From contig JADLDI010000060.1 in NCBI GenBank assembly GCA_020846745.1, positions 124,001 to 188,000 of the forward strand: DNA of 64,000 nt. Reading direction: 5' to 3'. A program made the position numbers and the translations under genes. Every line of letters starts with the position of its first letter. The first letter of the stretch is position 1. Under the pieces are notes generated by a model. The model ran no database searches. It saw only the letters and a list, made by a program, of their open reading frames with translations, and had not been told where the DNA came from. This DNA is from Bryobacterales bacterium (lineage in GTDB: Bacteria; Acidobacteriota; Terriglobia; Bryobacterales; Bryobacteraceae). Positions 7,658 to 15,080 of the stretch are shown here, in pieces.

Positions 7658-8614
7658 ATGAAGAAGAATGTCGGAACGATAGCACTGCTGGCAGCGTGCG
7701 GATTAGGGGTGGCGATCGGTACAACCATCCGTCAATGGCCACCGCAGATCTTGCAGGCCAAGGCGAGCCCGGCGATGGCGCCGCAGGCTCCGCCGAACGA
7801 CGGCAAGCTGAACATAATTGTTTTCGGCGCGCATCCGGACGACGCGGAGTATCGCGGCGCCGGGGTGGCTATGAAGTGGGCCAAGGCCGGGCATCACGTG
7901 AAATTCGTCTCGGCCACGAACGGCGATATCGGCCACTGGCAGAGCGCCGGCGGACCGCTCGCACAGCGGCGGTTGCAGGAAGTGCAGGAAGTGGCGCGGC
8001 GCATGGGGGTGACGGTGGAGGTGTTGGACATCCACGACGGCGAGATCATGCCGACGCTTGAGAATCGGAAGATCATTACCAAGTTGATCCGGCAGTGGAA
8101 TGCCGATATTGTGATCGCCAACCGGCCTAACGACTATCACCCGGACCATCGCTATACGTCGATCCTGGTGCAGGATTCGGCGTTTATGGTGACGGTGCCG
8201 TTTTTCGTGCAGGACGTCGCGCCGCTTAAGAAGAACCCGTTATTCCTGTATGCTTCGGACGGCTTTCAGCGTCCGAACCCATTCCGGGCCGATATCGCGG
8301 TAGGGATCGATGAAGTGATGGAGCCGACGCTCGATGCGCTGCTGGTGATGGAATCGCAGATCCACGAGGGCGGCGCGAACGGATATGCGGGATTAATGCC
8401 GGACGATGCGGCGGGTAAGCAGCGCCGCCGTGACGAGGTTCGTAAGAGTTTGGCGCGCCGTTATGCCGCCGGCGCGAACCAGTACCGCGACGCCCTGGCT
8501 AAGTTCTATGGTCCGGAGAAGGCGAAGTCGATCAAATACGCGCAGGGCTTTGAGATTTGCGAATACGGCCGCCGTCCGAACCAGGCGGAACTCAAACAGA
8601 TGTTCCCGTTTTAA
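7658..8614 (+). CDS. Exported PIG-L (LmbE-like) deacetylase
   Basis: 318 residues. The zinc-site motif AHPDDAE is at residues 58-64 (His59, Asp61, Asp62), with the later YHPDHR motif supplying the third histidine. PIG-L enzymes remove N-acetyl groups from sugar conjugates. The N-terminal MKKNVGTIALLAACGLGVAI is a signal peptide or membrane anchor, so it probably acts in the periplasm. The start was moved to the ATG at 7658 because AAAGGAGT lies just upstream. No operon partner follows. Confidence 0.9.
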   Translation: MKKNVGTIALLAACGLGVAIGTTIRQWPPQILQAKASPAMAPQAPPNDGKLNIIVFGAHPDDAEYRGAGVAMKWAKAGHHVKFVSATNGDIGHWQSAGGPLAQRRLQEVQEVARRMGVTVEVLDIHDGEIMPTLENRKIITKLIRQWNADIVIANRPNDYHPDHRYTSILVQDSAFMVTVPFFVQDVAPLKKNPLFLYASDGFQRPNPFRADIAVGIDEVMEPTLDALLVMESQIHEGGANGYAGLMPDDAAGKQRRRDEVRKSLARRYAAGANQYRDALAKFYGPEKAKSIKYAQGFEICEYGRRPNQAELKQMFPF

Positions 8615-8672
8615 GGACCCCGTTGCATCCGGCGTGTGGATGGGTAGACTGATCGTTAGCAGGAGGACTGCT

Positions 8673-8852
8673 ATGGAGAAGCCACGCAATCCACACGTTG
8701 TTCGAACCTGGACCGTGGGGCGAACCCGCACGCCGGTTCACCCCGTTTTCACAACTCCAAAGCCGCTGTTTGCGCCCGACAAGCACAAACAGCCCAATGC
8801 ATCTAGCGGAGAGAACCGCGGAACACCCCCGCGGGAAGGCCCTCGGCATTGA
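8673..8852 (+). CDS. Possible 59-residue protein, no recognised family
   Basis: An ATG 7 nt after a near-perfect SD (AGGAGGA at 8661-8667) opens a 59-codon frame encoding a Pro/Arg/Lys-rich, hydrophilic peptide. The frame runs 50 bp into the 3' end of the convergent esterase and spans a hairpin at 8765-8793, both of which argue against it. The SD is the main support. Nothing else occupies 8615-8802. Confidence 0.35.
   Translation: MEKPRNPHVVRTWTVGRTRTPVHPVFTTPKPLFAPDKHKQPNASSGENRGTPPREGPRH
8765..8793 (-). terminator. Hairpin just past the esterase stop (possible terminator)
   Basis: An 8-bp perfect stem (GCTGTTTG at 8765-8772, CAAACAGC at 8786-8793) with a 13-nt loop, about 10 bp downstream of the minus-strand esterase stop. 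The minus strand continues with only a weak T-run (GGCTTTGG), so termination is plausible but not certain. Confidence 0.4.
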
Positions 8853-10281
8853 TCAGGTTGCAGTCGGGGTTTGAAGCCCAGGCATAGCGAACCTGCTTGG
8901 GATTATTGACGGTGGATGAGGAGACCACCACCGTTGGGCCATCGACGCGGGCGTCGGCGGATTGCCAAATACCGTCGGCGCCCGCTACTTCAAAGCCCTT
9001 CAGTTGACCGCCGCCGCGAGCCTCTAAGCCGCCGCCGACGCTGTCGAACCAGACGCGTAGTTTGGCGCCGCCTTCGGAAGACACGGTGCGGAACCGTGGA
9101 CCGGAGTAGACTAACTGCTCGCCATAGGCGATATGCCGCGCGGCGAGCGCCAGGCGAGCGCCCACGTCCTGCTTGTTGCGCGGGTGGATATCGACGGGGT
9201 CGCCGATGTCGTTGATCACGGCTTGGCCGGTCCGCTTCAACTCGAGTGTTTGCGTTTGCCCTTCCTGCACAATTACCCAATCTTCGGGCGACCCGGCTTT
9301 GGCGAAGTTGGCCAACTGCACCCACAGGAACGGAAAGTCACCCTGACCCCAGCGGTCGCGCCAATCCTGGATCATCGTTTCAAAGAGGCGCTTGTAGAGG
9401 GGAGCCTGGATCTTACTGGCGTTTGATTCGCCCTGATACCAGATCGCGCCCTTGATAGCATAGGGCAGCAGCGGATAGACCATCGCATTGTAGAGGCCGG
9501 ACGGTTGGTGAGCGTGTCCGGGACCTAACGGCCGGCCGGGGCGATTGCCTTTGCGCCCGTCGGCTTCCCACTTTGCGAGGGCCGCATGATACTTCTCAAG
9601 AGCGGCGGGGAAGTTATCGAGCGCCTTGGCCCATTCGCCCAGGATTGGAAGCAATGCCGGATCGGCAGCTAACGCTTCCTTCGAAGTCCAAGCCTGCGCC
9701 GGTGTGCCGCCGTAGGCAGTCTGGATCAAACCCATGGGCACGTTCAGCTTCTTATGTAAGTCGCGGCCAAAGAAGTAAAGTACAGCGGAGAACTGCGGCA
9801 CCGAATCGCCGTTGCAGACTTCCCACTTGGCTTCAATGTCGTTCTGCGGAATCTCGGCGGTCTTCAACGGGACGCGGAACAGCCGGATCTGCGGGTAGTT
9901 CGCGTTGCGCGCTTCCTCGTCGGCGTTGTTTGAAGCCTTCACCGACCATTGCATGTTCGACTGGCCGGAGCCGAGCCAGACCTCGCCCACTAACACGTCC
10001 TGTATCTTGAGCGTGTTCCTGCCGGCAATGGTCATCTCGGCGGGCGCGCCAACCGTCAGCGGCTTCAACCAGGCGCCCCACTTACCCGATGGCTCGGTGG
10101 TGGCCGTTGCCGTTTGCCCGGCGAACTGTACCGTGACGTTCTCACCAGGTTCGGCCCAACCCCAGATCTTGACGGGGACGCCGCGCTGCAACAGCATGTG
10201 GTCCGAAATGATCGCGGGCAGACGCACATCCGCCAGCATCGGCACGGCCAACAGAGCCGTCCAAACAACTCGTTTTGTCAT
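8803..10281 (-). CDS. Sialate O-acetylesterase-like SGNH carbohydrate esterase
   Basis: 492 residues with an N-terminal signal peptide (MTKRVVWTALLAVPMLA). The block GEVWLGSGQSNMQW at residues 99-112 carries the catalytic serine (Ser108) of the sialate 9-O-acetylesterase family. It is followed by AYGGTPAQAWTS and IWYQGESNA, typical of the same family. The enzyme removes O-acetyl groups from sialic acids or other glycans outside the cytoplasm. It lies 3 bp downstream of the lipoprotein gene and ends a minus-strand run beginning with the MFS gene. Confidence 0.9.
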   Translation of the reverse strand: MTKRVVWTALLAVPMLADVRLPAIISDHMLLQRGVPVKIWGWAEPGENVTVQFAGQTATATTEPSGKWGAWLKPLTVGAPAEMTIAGRNTLKIQDVLVGEVWLGSGQSNMQWSVKASNNADEEARNANYPQIRLFRVPLKTAEIPQNDIEAKWEVCNGDSVPQFSAVLYFFGRDLHKKLNVPMGLIQTAYGGTPAQAWTSKEALAADPALLPILGEWAKALDNFPAALEKYHAALAKWEADGRKGNRPGRPLGPGHAHQPSGLYNAMVYPLLPYAIKGAIWYQGESNASKIQAPLYKRLFETMIQDWRDRWGQGDFPFLWVQLANFAKAGSPEDWVIVQEGQTQTLELKRTGQAVINDIGDPVDIHPRNKQDVGARLALAARHIAYGEQLVYSGPRFRTVSSEGGAKLRVWFDSVGGGLEARGGGQLKGFEVAGADGIWQSADARVDGPTVVVSSSTVNNPKQVRYAWASNPDCNLINAEGLPAGVFRGSLR

Positions 10282-10284
10282 TAC

Positions 10285-11058
10285 CTATTCCCCTTTAAAC
10301 GTAAAGTCGGCAGTTGCCGCGCCGGATGCCGCCACGGTGATCTTTTGTTCCTGGGCAGGATACTTCTCGTGCCACGCCTCGACGACATACTCGCCCGGCG
10401 GCAGGTTCTTGATTTCGAACGTGCCCTGGTCGGTGGTGGAGTCGAAATAAGGATGGGGCATTACATGGAAGTAGGCGCGCATCCAGGCGTGGACATTGCA
10501 CTTTACCGGGATACCTACTTCGGGCTGCGCGAACTCGCGTTCGAGCGGTCCGGCTCCAGGCGCTTGGGCCTGGTTCCATTCGCGGTTCTTACGGGGCATC
10601 GGGTGGACGTTGTGTTGGACACTGTCGCTGTTGACGATCTCAAGAGTCTGCGCCGCCTGAATGCCGACCACTCGCGGCACGAACATGCAGCCGCGCTGGT
10701 CGAACTTCACGGGCGCCTTCACGGGTTCGAAGTCCTTGCCTTCAAGGCCGCTTTTAATGTACACGAAGACGTTACGGAGGGTGCCGTTGCCGTTCACCGT
10801 CACCGTTGGATCGGTGGGCGCGGCTTTCTGCAACTTCATGCAGTCTTCTTCCGACTCCATGCGGATCTTTTGCATGGCCGGGGCCTTGCCCTGAAAACTA
10901 ACTTTGCCTTTGATCGATCCGGCGGTGGCGGGGTCGACTTTGAAGTAGGCCTTCTGCTCGCCGGCTTTCTTCTCTTCGGCCTTATGTTCAGAGGTAGAGC
11001 TGCCTCCGGAGCAGCCCACCAGAACAACGATTACGGCGGCAACTACAAACAGCCGCAT
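10285..11058 (-). CDS. Cupredoxin-like lipoprotein with C-terminal carboxypeptidase-regulatory domain
   Basis: 257 residues with lipobox LVGC (Cys16), so a periplasm-facing lipoprotein. Residues 47-200 form a cupredoxin-like region whose candidate copper ligands are His149 (VQHNVHPMP), Cys187 and His190 (KCNVHAWM), with Met193 or His198 as axial options. Residues 200-257 match a carboxypeptidase regulatory-like beta-sandwich (FEIKNLPPGEYVVEAWH). The ATG overlaps the peroxidase stop by one base (TAATG), so it is translationally coupled; an electron-transfer partnership with the peroxidase is inferred. Confidence 0.8.
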   Translation of the reverse strand: MRLFVVAAVIVVLVGCSGGSSTSEHKAEEKKAGEQKAYFKVDPATAGSIKGKVSFQGKAPAMQKIRMESEEDCMKLQKAAPTDPTVTVNGNGTLRNVFVYIKSGLEGKDFEPVKAPVKFDQRGCMFVPRVVGIQAAQTLEIVNSDSVQHNVHPMPRKNREWNQAQAPGAGPLEREFAQPEVGIPVKCNVHAWMRAYFHVMPHPYFDSTTDQGTFEIKNLPPGEYVVEAWHEKYPAQEQKITVAASGAATADFTFKGE

Positions 11059-12185
11059 TACTGGGCCCTCGCCATTACGGTTTTAGCGGAGTTAGCGGCA
11101 GACCGTGCGGGGGGCGGTCCTACCTCATAAGGGAACTCGCCGGTGAGCGCTTCCATGAACTTCACCAGGTCTTCGCGTTCCTGCTTGGTGAGGTGGCTGA
11201 GGCTCTTGATATCTTTGTCGAGGTGCGGATTGGAGTTGCCGCCGCCGACATAGAAGTCCACTACCTCCTTCAGGGTCTTGAGCGAGCCATCGTGCATATA
11301 CGGACCGCTCTTGGCGATGTGGCGCAGGGTTGGAGTCTTGAACGCGCCCTTGTCGGCTTCGTTCTTAGTGACGTCGTAGCGGCCGAGATCCTTGAGTTCG
11401 CCCTTGCTGTTCATGCCGACGCCGAGGTTATGGAACTTACCGTCGGTAAACAAAGCGTAGTCCTTCTCGATGGTGTGGCAGGTGGCGCAGTTACCCTTCT
11501 TGGCGTCGCGAAACACTTCGAGGCCGCGGATGGCTTCGGGACTCATGGCCTTCTTATCTTTGCCGTACATGTACTTGTCGAAGGGCGAGTTGCCGGACAG
11601 GACCGTACGTTCGAAGGAGGCGATACACATCTTGATCTTTTCGAAGGTGACGGGACCGGGTCCGAAGGCTTTCTCAAACTCGGGCTTGTACTGCGGGTTT
11701 TCCGCGAGCAACTGGTTGATGCCTTCGATGGTGTGGCCCATCTCGATGGGGTTCTGCATGGGACCGCCGGCTTGTTCTTCGAGCGACGGCGCGCGGCCAT
11801 CCCAGAACTGCACCGGGCTATAAGCGGAGTTGATCACGGTGGGGGCGTTGCGTCCGCCCTTCTGTTTGCCGATGCCGGTGGAGACCGGTTGTCCATCGGA
11901 GAAGCCGAGCGCCGGGCTATGGCAACTGGCGCAGGAGACAGACGAGTCTTTAGAAAGGATGTTGTCGTAGTAGAGCTTGCGGCCCAGGGCGACGGTTTCC
12001 GCAGTGGGCGGATTGTCGGCGGGCAGGTTCAAGGCCGGCAGGCCAAGAGGCGGCTTGATTTCAAGCACCGCGCCGATGGGCCTTGGTTTGACGCCGCCTT
12101 CCTCATGAGCTTTCTTCGAAGTGCTCGATGGGGAACAGGCGACCATGCAGCAAGCTGCCAGCAGTATGAGGACGTTACGGTTCAT
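11058..12185 (-). CDS. Di-heme cytochrome c peroxidase lipoprotein
   Basis: 375 residues of the CcpA/MauG-like family. Heme motifs are CASCH (residues 85-89) and CATCH (233-237), with the family blocks NAPTVINSAY, FWDGRAPSLEEQA and FKTPTLRHIAKSGPYMHDG. Such enzymes reduce peroxide in the periplasm or carry out related oxidations. The start was set at MNRNVLILLAAC because GGAGAA lies just upstream and the resulting N-terminus is a signal peptide with Cys17 as likely lipid anchor. It is coupled to the cupredoxin-like lipoprotein, a possible electron donor. Confidence 0.92.
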   Translation of the reverse strand: MNRNVLILLAACCMVACSPSSTSKKAHEEGGVKPRPIGAVLEIKPPLGLPALNLPADNPPTAETVALGRKLYYDNILSKDSSVSCASCHSPALGFSDGQPVSTGIGKQKGGRNAPTVINSAYSPVQFWDGRAPSLEEQAGGPMQNPIEMGHTIEGINQLLAENPQYKPEFEKAFGPGPVTFEKIKMCIASFERTVLSGNSPFDKYMYGKDKKAMSPEAIRGLEVFRDAKKGNCATCHTIEKDYALFTDGKFHNLGVGMNSKGELKDLGRYDVTKNEADKGAFKTPTLRHIAKSGPYMHDGSLKTLKEVVDFYVGGGNSNPHLDKDIKSLSHLTKQEREDLVKFMEALTGEFPYEVGPPPARSAANSAKTVMARAQ

Positions 12186-12216
12186 AAGGGAAAATTCTCC
12201 AGTCGCAATTATGCGC

Positions 12217-13521
12217 CTACGCGCCTTCGTTATCCAGCTTGGGCTTGGGCTCAGGCAACCAGAAGCTGCAGATGAACCCGACCACATAAACGAACCCGCC
12301 TACCAATGCCGCGGCGTAAGCGAGTTTGGCCGAAGGCGCTCCACCCGGCATCATACCGCTCAATTGCTGGGTGACGGCGGCGAACGAGGTTCCGATCATG
12401 CGGCCGCCGACGTTGGCGGCGAAGCTTTCGCCCGTTCCGCGCAGGTGCAACGGGTAGACGCGGGGCAGATAGTTGCCCCAGAAACTGAACTGGGCCACGG
12501 TCAGCATACCGACGACGAAGATGCCGTACTTCAGCAGTTCGAGGTTACTGGTAGCGGGGACGAGGAAGACAAAGGGGACGATGACGATGCCGGGAATCTG
12601 GAAGATACGCAGCAGGCCGCGGCGGGAGACGATGCGCACGGCGAGGAACGCGAGGATGACACGGCCCACGAGGCCGCCGATTTCCTGGTAGAACTGCACG
12701 TTGCTGACGGTCTTCTGCTGTAGCTGGACGGCCATGTCTTTCACTTCGGCGAGGCCGGGGACGATTTGCGGCAACTGCTGGATGGCGCCGAAGGCCGCGC
12801 CGTAACTGCAGGCGAACATAACAGCGGTGAGCAAGGTGGTTTTGCGGTACTCGGGGGCGAAGATCTCGCCGATGCTCGGGCGCTTCAAGGTGCCGGCCTT
12901 CTTCTTAGCTTCCCAGGCGGGCGACTCGGGGAGGAAGGGGCGGATGAGAATGAGCGGCAGGGCGGGGGCGAGGCCGCTCATAAGGGTCCAGCGCCAGGCG
13001 TCTTTGGGTCCGGCGTAATGGATGGAGAGGAAGTAGGCGGCGGTGACCATGAGACCGCCGACCGAGGAGAATGCCTGTGTCCAGCCGAGGACCGCTTCGC
13101 GCTTTTCGTAGTCGGGGAACAACTCGGCGAGCCACGCAACGGCGGCGACGAATTCGACGCAGACCCCGATGAAGGTGGTGACCCGGAAGAACAGCAGCAC
13201 TTCGGGCGAGTGAGAATAGCCCGCGCCGACGGCTGAGACGGCATAGAGGAGGATGGAGTAGGTGAGGACACGGCGGCGGCCGAACAGGTCGGTCAAGTAT
13301 CCGCCGATCAGTCCGAAGAACCCGCCGGCCAGGGCCGGTACGTAGAACAGCATGCTGACCCAGTTGCGCATCCAGGCGGCGAACTCAGGGGTGCCCGGCT
13401 TAAATGGGTTCATTTCGCGAAGTGCCGGGGGCAGGGTGAGCGGCGCGACTAGGATCTCGTAGATGTCAAAGGCGAAGCCGATCGCAGCCATGATGCAGAT
13501 CAGCCACTGGGTCATGGTCAT
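12217..13521 (-). CDS. MFS transporter
   Basis: 434 residues with about 12 hydrophobic segments. The MFS loop signature GYLTDLFGRRRVL follows TM2, and a large central cytoplasmic loop (PESPAWEAKKKAGTLKRP) resembles the metabolite:H+ symporter branch of sugar/organic acid carriers. It is the first gene of the minus-strand run ahead of the di-heme peroxidase, with a 31-bp gap. It shares a ~92-bp intergenic region with the divergent DUF1501 gene. Substrate unknown. Confidence 0.88.
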   Translation of the reverse strand: MTMTQWLICIMAAIGFAFDIYEILVAPLTLPPALREMNPFKPGTPEFAAWMRNWVSMLFYVPALAGGFFGLIGGYLTDLFGRRRVLTYSILLYAVSAVGAGYSHSPEVLLFFRVTTFIGVCVEFVAAVAWLAELFPDYEKREAVLGWTQAFSSVGGLMVTAAYFLSIHYAGPKDAWRWTLMSGLAPALPLILIRPFLPESPAWEAKKKAGTLKRPSIGEIFAPEYRKTTLLTAVMFACSYGAAFGAIQQLPQIVPGLAEVKDMAVQLQQKTVSNVQFYQEIGGLVGRVILAFLAVRIVSRRGLLRIFQIPGIVIVPFVFLVPATSNLELLKYGIFVVGMLTVAQFSFWGNYLPRVYPLHLRGTGESFAANVGGRMIGTSFAAVTQQLSGMMPGGAPSAKLAYAAALVGGFVYVVGFICSFWLPEPKPKLDNEGA

Positions 13522-13613
13522 AGGTCCACACAGTTTATCGCAACACCGCTTCCTGGGGGCGTGTGAAATACTATTTCTGCGGACTCAAGTCAGTACAACC
13601 AGGAGGGACAGCT

Positions 13614-15065
13614 ATGCCACGGGACCACGTTTCACCTGAACGCAATGGCGTATCGCGGCGCGCGCTGCTGGAACGGACCTGTTTGGGGTTCGGCAGCATG
13701 GTGTTGAACGACCTGCTCGCGGCTTCGAGCGCTCCGACCGTTCCCATCTATAGCGACTTGTCGGCCCGCCGCACTCACTTTCCGGCCAAGGCCAAAGCGA
13801 TTATCCAACTGGTGCAGAACGGCGGCCCGAGCCAGATGGACCTGTTTGACCCGAAGCCGGAACTGCAGCGGCTGGCGGGAAAACCGCTGCCGGGCGGTGT
13901 GGAGATCCACCAGCCGAACAATGTAAATACGCTGCTGCCATCGCCGTTTGAGTTTAAGAAGCGCGGCCAGTGCGGGATGGACATTTCGGATGTGTTGCCG
14001 CATACGGCGGCGATCGCGGATGAGCTGTGCTTTATACGGTCGATGCATACGGCGCATAACAACCACCTGGAAGGGTTGAATATGCTGCTGACTTGCAAGA
14101 TCTTTCCGGGGCGTCCTGTAATGGGTGCGTGGATCAGCTATGCATTGGGCACAGAGAACCAGAGCCTGCCCGCGTATGTCGTGCTGCGCGACCCGACGGG
14201 TTACACGATCGGCGGCAAACAGCTTTGGGCGAATGGATATCTGCCGGCGCTCTACCAGGGCGTGGAATTCAGTATGAAGGGATCGCCGGTGCACCATTTG
14301 AGTCCACCGGAGCCGCAGCCGGATGGGGCGCAACGGTCGAGCCTCGACTTTTTGGCGCAACTGAACCAAAAGCACTTGAGCGAGCATCCGGGAGAGTCGG
14401 AACTGGAAGCGCGCATCCGCAACTTTGAACTGGCGGCGCGAATGCAGTTGGCCGCGGGCGATGTGGCTGACATTTCGAAAGAGACCGAGGCGACGAAGAA
14501 GCTGTATGGGGTGGACGATCCGGTGGCGGGTCCATATGGATTGCGGTGCCTGATGGCGCGGCGGCTGGTGGAGCGGGGCGTGCGGTTTGTGCAGGTGACG
14601 ACGAGTCCGGGCCAACCGTGGGACCATCACAGCCGCATCAAGCAGGACATGCACAAGATCGCGACTGAGGTGGATCAAGGCTCGGCCGCGCTGGTAAAGG
14701 ATTTGAAGAGCCGCGGGCTGCTGGATTCGACGATTGTGATGTGGGCGGGCGAGTTCGGGCGGCTACCCACGACGCAGAATGGCGATGGCCGGGATCACAA
14801 CCGCAACGCGTTCACGATCTGGTTTGCCGGTGGCGGATTTAAGAAAGGCCTGATCTACGGGGAGACGGACGAGTTCGGGTACAAGGCCGTGGTGGACCGT
14901 GTGCCCGTGCCGGACATGATCGCCACGGTGCTGCATCAACTGGGGCTCGACCACAGCAAGGTGCAATACCCGTACGGCGGTCGGTTGGAGACGCCATCGG
15001 ATGTGACGGTGACCGGGGCGAAGGTGGTGCCGGCGATCATCACGGATCCACCGAAAGTGAGCTAA
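13614..15065 (+). CDS. DUF1501 (sulfatase-like) secreted protein
   Basis: 483 residues. The N-terminus has a twin-arginine-like stretch (SRRALLERTCLGFGSM). Family blocks follow: AIIQLVQNGGPSQMDLFDPK, SMHTAHNNHLEG, GRDHNRNAFTIWFAGGG and PVPDMIATVLHQLGLD. DUF1501 proteins have an alkaline-phosphatase/sulfatase-type fold and are almost always paired with DUF1549/DUF1553 proteins; their activity is unknown. The ATG at 13614 follows AGGAGGGA, excluding an upstream ATG at 13563. The partner gene starts 15 bp downstream. Confidence 0.93.
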   Translation: MPRDHVSPERNGVSRRALLERTCLGFGSMVLNDLLAASSAPTVPIYSDLSARRTHFPAKAKAIIQLVQNGGPSQMDLFDPKPELQRLAGKPLPGGVEIHQPNNVNTLLPSPFEFKKRGQCGMDISDVLPHTAAIADELCFIRSMHTAHNNHLEGLNMLLTCKIFPGRPVMGAWISYALGTENQSLPAYVVLRDPTGYTIGGKQLWANGYLPALYQGVEFSMKGSPVHHLSPPEPQPDGAQRSSLDFLAQLNQKHLSEHPGESELEARIRNFELAARMQLAAGDVADISKETEATKKLYGVDDPVAGPYGLRCLMARRLVERGVRFVQVTTSPGQPWDHHSRIKQDMHKIATEVDQGSAALVKDLKSRGLLDSTIVMWAGEFGRLPTTQNGDGRDHNRNAFTIWFAGGGFKKGLIYGETDEFGYKAVVDRVPVPDMIATVLHQLGLDHSKVQYPYGGRLETPSDVTVTGAKVVPAIITDPPKVS

Positions 15066-15080
15066 CGAGGTACAGCCACG

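Noticed and set aside
8816-8834. CCGCGG-loop-CCGCGG hairpin as terminator
   Set aside because: It lies inside the esterase coding end and has no T-run; self-complementary GC hexamers arise easily in GC-rich DNA.
11193-12275. 360-codon plus-strand frame
   Set aside because: It is antisense to the di-heme peroxidase; the heme motifs on the minus strand decide the coding strand.
13632-14678. 348-codon minus-strand frame rich in Arg/His
   Set aside because: It is a shadow of the DUF1501 gene.
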